Shown piece after piece: positions 25,701 through 34,700 of a DNA stretch of 64,000 nucleotides (position 1 is its first letter; every line of letters starts with the position of its first letter). The notes beneath the pieces are model-generated. The model did not search any database and had not been told where the DNA came from. It saw nothing but the letters and a program-made list of their open reading frames with translations. Both the position numbers and the translations under genes were made by a program. The stretch lies in contig OU452210.1 in NCBI GenBank assembly GCA_911728435.2, positions 2,108,001 to 2,172,000 of the forward strand, read 5' to 3'. Origin of the DNA: Apoderus coryli. Taxonomy: Eukaryota; Arthropoda; Insecta; Coleoptera; Attelabidae.

Positions 25701-28700
25701 CATTGGAAATACATTTAGTCTATCGGATAGAAAGCTTTTTCGTTCCGTTATCCGTTACGGAAGAAAGAAGCCAGCGACTCAGGAAGCAGGATCACGTTAC
25801 GGGCGTATTTTTTGACAGCAAGATACGGGGCCGAGTCTGGACTATAATATGGGTGTTCAAGGGTTTTTCAGTGAAATTGAGTGAGTTTAGTATGAGCTAC
25901 GGCTGCTATTTGCAGCCCCGTCATGCTGTGAACCAAAAAAGCTACATTTCGGCTTAAATTTGAATATTTTTCGTATGATAAAATAATATAGGTATAATAT
26001 ATACCAAAAGACAACCAAATAATGATAATATATACAGGGTGTTCCAAAAAGACGCGGCAATATTAAAGGGATGATTTCCATTTTATGAAAAAAAGTTCCT
26101 ATAAAGATACGTCGGCAAATACATTGTTTCCAAGATACAAGGTGTTAAAGTTTATTTGTAAATAACGATTTTTTTTAATTAAGTCAAGTATTCCTTTACC
26201 GATTTATTTGCAATTTGGCAGCGTTGTTGCTAGAAATAAGGAGCTTATCTGGTCCTAACTAGATCAAAATAATAATAATAATAGCCTTTATTGCTCAAAC
26301 ATTTCTCCCTTAACAGAGCAAAATTATCGTACAATAGGTAATTAATAGAAAAATCAAAACCAAAATATTATACATAAACACAACAAGTAATCTATTAACA
26401 ATAAAACATGATTGATCTACACTAATTAAACAATTAACAAGAAAAAAAGAGAAACTACGAAGCACAGTCAGAGCAGCCCTCATAAGTGCTTCCGTTGAAC
26501 AATTAAAAATGTCACAGTCAGCGCAAATCAAATTAAAATTATTACACATGACATATACGGGCGATTTTGTATAGAGGTTAGTGCAAGGCCGTTGAGAGTA
26601 GAAGGTTAAAGGATTGCGGGCGCCCAGTCTTGGCACGTTTAAATTTATTTGAGCCAGGAGTTCAGAACAGTTTATTCTATTATGTAAAAGAAAAAAATTT
26701 TAAAGAAAAAAAATATTCCTCTAAACTCCAAACTCTTGAATTCGAATCTGTTCAGCAACCACGAATATTCAATTTCCTGTCAGGATAAATACCGTCTGCC
26801 TTAAATGAAAGGTATTTCAAAAACTTTCTTTGGACACTCTCAACTTTCCGCACATGAATCTGATAGATCCGATACCAAATCAAGGAGCAATATTCGAGCA
26901 TAGAACGCACAAAAGAGTTATACAAAACTTTCAACGCATGAATGCTATGAAAATTCCTACAGCTTCTCACGATAAAACCGTAGGATATCATAGCTTCACC
27001 AGTCCTAGCAGCCACATGAGGCACAAATGATAGACTAGAGTCGAAAAGCACGCCCAGGTCAGCAGCAGTCAGACACCTAGCCAGTGCGGTTCCACCAACC
27101 GTGTAGCGAAATTTATAATATTCTTCCTTCTAGTGAATGTCATACGTTTGCATTTATTCTCGTTAAGCGATAGATTATTAACGTTACACCAATGTTCCAC
27201 AGCTCTCAGATCGTCCTGCAACCGAAGACAGTCTACGTGAGAAGTAATAGGGGCGAACAACTTAAGATCGTCGGCAAAAAAAGCCGCTTTACACACAGAC
27301 AATAATTTAGATCATTTATAAAAATAGAAAAAAGCAGTGGACCCAAATTAGATCCCTGCGGAACGCCTGAGGAAACCCAATACCTCCCTGACGTATACCC
27401 GTTTTACTATGCATTTTGGAGTCTGTTCTGAAGATATGAAGTAATTAACGATTTCAAAACATCATCAAATCCGAATCGATCGAGCTTTTGAACAAGTATT
27501 CGGTGATCCAGACGATCGAATGCATTTTCGGACGTATGTGTATGGGAACTTTTTTTCATAAAATGACCTCACCCCTTAAATATTGGCACGTCTTTTTGAA
27601 ACACTCTGTATATACGAGTAGGGTCTTTTCAACATCATCGTGGTATAACGCAACCAATAACATTTTATGAACTGTGCCTTTCTAAGAATCAGATAGGCAC
27701 TCTTGCTACATGTAGGTATACAAACATTTATTCGTGTGTACCATGCTTTCTTAAATGATCCATGATTTTCAAGCAATTAGTTTATAAAAAAAAAAGTCTC
27801 TCTAGTGTGTTAAAAAATCTGCAATTCAAATACGCTGACGAATAGTAAATCTACAAATGGTTTATTAAAAAACCTGTACGAGTTAACGCTGTGAATATTC
27901 CGCATTATTTTTTGAAGATAATGTAAATAATAAAATAAATGAATATTTATATTTTCTTTTAGTTTGGCTTACGTCAAATGTTTCAAAATACAGCCAGTTT
28001 TCCTGGTATAGTTGAAGGAAATAGCAGTTTGTTAAGAATGCTTCAAGTCTCTGACATTATTCAAAAGTCTGCAATAGACGTTGACGAAGAAGGAGCAGTC
28101 GTCTATTCAGCTACAGGTAAATTTAATATTTTATTGTTAATAAAAAAATATATAAAAATTAAGAGAGTAAATTTAATTTTTTTCGATGCGAGACTAATCT
28201 GTCTCAGATATCGAAAATGCTATGTATAAATTTAGAGAACAAGGCAAAATAACTACTCCACTGGCTAATACCACGACTGGCATTGAATTAAACGCCCAAG
28301 TTTTCTAAATACACAACAACATTTAGTGAAAAAAGTTATTAACATTGTTAAAGTATTTGAGAGAAAAGTAAAAAACACTTTACTTACTCTTATGTTGCAA
28401 TTTGTTATTTCAAAATATCAACTAGAGACTAGGTACTATATGCGTATATTTCGTACTCGTTTATACTTATTTGGCAGTCACACCGCTCGATATTTTGCTT
28501 TTAGAACACTATTAAAATGAGAATATTCAATATAAAAAAATTCATAGGAAAAAGCTTATTGAACATTGACAAATTATTTTGATCATAAACAAATATTACA
28601 ATGCAATGAATTTAATAGGTGTTGAGTACGAAATATACGCATATTTTGAAATAATAAACTTCAAGAGTAAGTCAAGTGTTTTTTTATTTTTCTATTAAAT

Positions 28701-31700
28701 ACTTTAAATATGTTAATAACTTTAGTAAATTAAATTTTGTAACTTCTGATAACATCAATTATATATTTGTTCATTACTTACATTTCAATGATTTATTTGG
28801 TTTTTTGTTGTACTAAACTAAATAAAATTTTCATTTTAGTATTTATTTAGAAAACTTATATTATAGATTAGGCCATTCTTTATAAACATTACTTGTCTAA
28901 ACGAAACCCCAAAAATTTGCAGATTAGGTTCAATATTTTACTGTCAAAAGCGTTCCGTTTGCTTTAGTAACTTCTGTACCTACATATATAATTTTAGAAT
29001 TTAGAACACATTTCTCAGTACTTTCAGTTAGGGTTGCCAGGTGCCCAAGATATTGTTCCGCTTTCCCGTGAAACATCACGCTTTGTTTCGCATTCCGCGC
29101 GTACGATATGTTGTCCCGCTTTTTATGAAAATCCCGTTTGCCACCTTAAAATGCGAAAATATATGCACCCAAATATAATAAAACAAACCCTTTTAAATGT
29201 TTTTTTTTAATTGCTTTTTTCCGTCCGATTTGCAATTTAAAATTTCATTGTATTTCACGTGAAATAATAATAATAATAATAATCTCTTTATTGTCTAACA
29301 GGTATTGCTACCCAATAACAAGACAAAATCTAACATTAACAAAAACAATTGCTTAGCATAAGCATACAAAAATACCCAACTTACAACTAACTGAAAAATA
29401 GAAAAATACAAAAAAGGTAATTCACGCATCAAAACGAAAGAAAATTGAGAGGATTACAAGAACAATTTATAATAACAATAAATAATTAACACATGAACAT
29501 AATTCATCAAAACAAATACAAATCAGTAGCCCGCAAACATGTCTCTAAACTTTTCTTAAAAGAATCAAGCGATACATTAAAAAAATCAACGTTTTCATTA
29601 ATAACTAATCGGTTGCTGTACTTACAAGCCCGAAATAGCGGTGCTTTAGATTCATAATTAGAACGAATCTGTGGCACCCAAAATAAACTAGCGCTTCTAG
29701 AGTGAACCCTAGGGACACGAAACCATAGCTGCTGAAGCAACCGGGGACAATCCAACATATTGTTGATCAACTTAAAAAGAAAGATCTGAGACGCGAAGAT
29801 GCGTCCCTCGGCCAACGGCCGAAATCCAAACCTTGCCAGTAACAGGCCGTGATCACACCCACGAGGAGGAAAATATCCATCAACTTTAAATGACAAATAT
29901 TTTAAAAACTTACGTTGGATAATCTCCAATCTCAGTATATGAACACGGTAGATGGGCGACCAAACGATTGTAGCGAATTCCAAAATAGACACAACAAAGG
30001 CGAAATAGAGACTTTTCAGGCAGTCCATGTTGTTAAATTCTCTGGTCTGTCTAAAAATAAATCCTAGCATTCGCAAAGCATTAGCAGAAACTTGCTCAAT
30101 GTGGTAGTTGAAAGATAAATCACCATCCAAGTATACACCAAGATCTTTGATTAAAGCGCAGCGTTCCAAATTTGAATTATCGATGGTGTAGTTTCGCACA
30201 AACGGATCTTGACGTCTTGTAAATGTCACCGACTTACATTTGTTCAGGTTTAGAGGAAGTCTATTTAGATCACACCACTCTGAAAGCCGACACATATCTG
30301 ATTGAAGCTGTGCGCAATCGTTCTCACAAACAACAGTGCGATACAATTTTAAATCATCCGCAAACAACAAATAATTGCTATTGAAACCAGAGCCAATATC
30401 GTTTACGAATATTGCAAAGAGAAGAGGAGCCAACGTACTGCCCTGCGGAGTTCCACTTGAGCCTGTGAATGAACTTGAACTGAATCCATTGTATTCAACA
30501 AATTGTTGCCTTGCTCCCAGATAGGACTGAAAAAAAGATATCAGATTCCTGCCGAAGCCAATGTCGCACATCTTCTGTTGAATCAGGGAATGATCAATCT
30601 TATCGAACGCCTTGGAAAAGTCAGTATAGATTGCGTCGACTTGCAAACCTCGACCGACAGCCGGAATGAATGACATCCTGCAGGAAAGTGGTTAGATTGG
30701 TCACCGTAGAACGACCCTTAATGAACCCATGTTGCTGGTAAACCAGCCTATGTTTTATTTGCCGAAATAGCTTATTGTGCAGAGCAATTTCAAAAACCTT
30801 TGCGAAATTAGGAAGAATTGAAATAGGTCGATAGTTTTCGATTCTGTTAATATCTCCCGATTTATGTATAGGACATATACGAGCTATCTTCCAGTAGTCA
30901 GGAAACAAGTTGGACCGCAGGGATAAATTAAAAATGTAATACAATGGTTTCACAAATGCATAAGCACAATCTTTAACCACCATCGCGGGTAGGTTAGCTA
31001 TACCTGCAGTCATCTTCGGTTTTAGACTTTTCAGAGCACTTAGAATATCTTCCATATCCAAGCTCCCCACGTCTACTAGATGCTCACTGTTAAAAGTCTC
31101 AGTATAGTCCTGGCTCATCGAATCAACATAGACACTACGAAAATAATTGGCAAATCCGGAAACGATATTTATTGGATCCGATATTTCAGTGCCCCGCTCG
31201 TCAAACATAACACCAGGAATACGTGACCTTTGTTTTTTATTCTGAACAAACCTCCAAAGGTGTGCCGGATCGCCTCTTATTGAGTGTTGAATGCGATTTA
31301 TATATATTCTGTATGCTTGCTCGATTTCTATCTTTATCCTTGATCTTAATAACCTGAACTTAGACAAGTAGTGCGGTGCTCCAGAGGTCTTCCACCTGCA
31401 TAGGCATTTATGTTTCTCTTTAATATCCCTTATGAGATCCAAGGAATACCAACAGGGATAGGAATATTTTTTGATCGTTGTTTAAAAATTGGAACACTGA
31501 TATCCAAAATAGCTGTCAATCTATTCTGGAACTCAGCCACGGCAACATTCACGTCCCGAAATTGGTTTAAAAAGGACCAGTCTTGTATAGAAATTAATTC
31601 ATATAAAAGTGGATAGTTGGCCTTGGCAAAATTAAATTTTTTGGCTTTTAAATTAGGGAAGAATTTTTTTTGAGACGGGCCAATCGTGCAATAAAAAGAT

Positions 31701-34700
31701 ATATATGTAATGTGGGATGGTAACCGTCCTCAGCAACTAAAGCAGCCCCGGCCTCGACAGAACAGTCAAAATTACACAAAACTAGGTCTAAAATGTTATG
31801 ATATTGATTATGTATAAAATTACACTGCTGTAAATGTAACATAGAACTTAGGTCGTGTATAGTGTTTAAAGCAGTATATGTAACAGTTCTTTCAGGACTA
31901 TAGTGTACATTAAAATCGCCTAAAATAATCAGTTTTTTATTATACATAATAGACAATGACACAATAAAATCTACAAAACGCTCATAAACAGTAGCACTCA
32001 AATTCGGTTGAAAATAGACGCATAAAATTATAAACGAAAAATTACCGGCCGTAAATTTACATCCAACAAGATCAATAGAAGCATCCAGCATATCAGACCC
32101 CACTGACCGTAACTGCTGAACCTCACAATCCGATCTGATGGCGAGAAGCACACCACCCCCCCTCGACACCCGTAGTGCATTCAGGTCACGATCCTTACGA
32201 AGAACAGTATAATGATGCCCAAATAACTCTGCGGAGTCTATACGCGGCTGTAACCAAGTTTCTGAGACTGCAATAACGTGATACTCGCCCTGGCTCACAG
32301 ATTTATAAAATTGTTCTGTTTTTGTGTTTAATCCCCTCACGTTTTGGTAAATGATATTAATTAACGTTCCATTTCCGTTAGACAATTCACTCAGTTTAAA
32401 TGGTTGGCATTAGAAGACACGATTGTGGGAACTCCCCTGATATATTTAATTCTTAGCTCCGTTTCGCCGTCTCGTTTCCTTTGCAGCAAGCGTTGTTTCA
32501 CAGCCTTGTAAAATTCAAGCTGCTTTCGCGTCTTATCACTTGTCAGTGTTAAATGTTTCAATGTGGGGCAGTTTTCAGTCTGCCGCTTTGACGAAGTAGC
32601 TCCGGAATAACTTGTTCCGTCTTCAATTTAATCCGAATGAGTCTCGGTCTTGTATCTGCTGTTGGATTTTGGATCGCTCGTCCAAGTCGAGATATCCGCT
32701 CTATATTCGATATATCAAAACTGGGACAAATCTCAAGCAGGATGTTAGCAACGCTGTCCGTTTCATCTTGATCGCCACTTTCAGCTAGACCAACAAGGAT
32801 CAAATTTCGCCTTCTCAGTTCCCTATCATGATATTCCCGAAAGGCCTCATCGTCGTTGCTTCCAGAAATATGCATTGACGCTTGAGCAGAATTTTCAAGC
32901 ACAGTCACCCTATTGGTCAAGGTAGCTACTTCGGCCCTCAAATTGTTGTTGACCTCTAATTGTTCGTTGAACTTCAATAATAAAGCATCATATGAGGTTT
33001 GCATATCCAATAGTTTATTCATAATACCTTCCAGAGTAACCTGGGCTGCTCCAAGTTGTCGAGGACATGAAGGCTTTACTGATGGCTGAAAAGTCATTGA
33101 TTGACATTAGGAAAAAGAACTGTTGAAATTATACTATAAAATTTTGTTTCTGAACTTCAGTCCCAACGAATTTATGATGAGAAAATAAAAAATTTAGCTA
33201 AGAAAAGTCGTATTTTTAAGATTTATTTTTTACTTTTCATATAAGGGTATTGACCTTGAAACCTAAAAACAATTTTCGCCTGCAGCACATTATTTTTTCC
33301 CCTATAGAATCGACTTTGTCCCGCTTTTATAAAATATAAACCTGGCAACCCTACTTTCAGTAATATCAGTAAAATCAATGATTTCAGTAAATTTCGGAAC
33401 ATAGCCTTAATCTTTAAATATGTCACTCGTCACAAAATATTATTCTAGATATTTGCATTACCATTGTTTATGTTTAGGTTATTGCCGACACCGCCTTTAG
33501 TATATAATAATAATAATAAATGACTTTATTGTAATAAAATTATTACAAAAGGCGAAGATGTTTTGTCATATGTTGTACATTATGAGGTACATTGACACGT
33601 CAATACTTAATCTTGCAAAAACAATTACACAATATAACAATTACATACAAACATAACATAGTCTTACAAGCTATTAAAGAATTAATACGACATATATGTT
33701 GCAATCCAACAAAAATAAGAAATTTATAAGCAAAATGCAATAAAAAAAATATGTATATATACCTATATACAACAGATAAAATAAATAAAAATAACACAAT
33801 ACACAACAGAACAAGTACAACAATTACTCTAGGGGAGCGCATTCCAGAATTGGTTAACAGTCACAGCGATCGCAGCATCAATGTCTTGTTCCAATAAATT
33901 CGGTAAAATCCCGAATGCTATAAAACGCATTAGCTGCTAACAAAGTCTTTATTTTTTTCTTAAATAATGTCTCGGATTGGCACCCCCTTATCTCATTAGG
34001 AAGCAGATTAAATAAATACAATCCTGAGTATAGGGGTGACTTTTTGTAAAATTCATGCCTCGGACGTGGTAGACAGAATTGCTCTCTTCCCCGGGTTAAG
34101 TGCGTATGCACATCACCTCTCCTCCGAGCTCTTCCCTTCTTCCTACAGTTAAACGCAAAAGACAACACCCTGTACAAATAAACACATGGAACAGTGAGTA
34201 TCTGATTTCGAATAAACGTATCTTTACAGGTACCACCATATGGTATGTTAAAAAGTAGTCTTACTGCTCTTTTTTGTGTGATAAAAACTCGATCTGCCTC
34301 CGCGCATCTACCCCACACATATATGCAGCCAATCGCAGAATACATTAAGCCATAATACACTGAGAGCAATGATGCTTGGTTCATAAAGCTCTTTAAGGAA
34401 TGTAAGATGTATATATTTTGATTCAGCTTACTGCAAAGTTTGTCCACATGCAGTGTCCAAGAGAACTTGCGAACCACCTGCAGACCCAACAAACCGGCAG
34501 AAGCCGACCATGGCAAAGTTATGTTATTGAATGTGAGATTAAAACCCAACTCACGCTTGTATCTGCTAAACTGCAATGCCACCAATTCATAATACATAAC
34601 GCAATACAAATTTACCCCTATGCAAAAAATAAAAATATTAACAAGATACTATTAAACAAACAACAAATTATTGGCAGCATAACAAAAAACCATTGCAGCC

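Larger units (their letters stand above)
29267..33150 (-). mobile_element. LINE family B, nearly full length
   Basis: Read on the minus strand: ORF1 (33097-32558 plus a frameshifted C-terminus to about 32400), the ORF2 endonuclease (32385-31648), linker and RT (31620-30621), then palm to C-terminus (30676-29507). The 3' UTR carries CTGTTAGACAATAAAGAG followed by ATT repeats. It uses target-primed reverse transcription. Frameshifts near 32560, 31640-31440 and 30670 break it, so it is inactive but young-looking. A 5'-truncated relative is at 60881-63031 on the other strand. The exact 5' end is uncertain. Confidence 0.87.
29029..33353. mobile_element. hAT-like MITE split by a LINE, with 8-bp target duplication
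   Basis: The ends are TAGGGTTGCCAGGT and ACCTGGCAACCCTA. The exact 8-bp direct duplication CTTTCAGT lies at 29021-29028 and 33354-33361, the hallmark of hAT-superfamily insertion. The MITE proper is only about 430 bp (29029-29265 and about 33150-33353) and contains CCCGCTTTT-rich arms. A nearly full-length LINE occupies the middle. It lies in intron 7 of serpin 1. Confidence 0.82.

Noticed and set aside
28326..28520. Open frame of 64 codons after exon 8a
   Set aside because: It lies within the left arm of an inverted-repeat element and has no serpin features.
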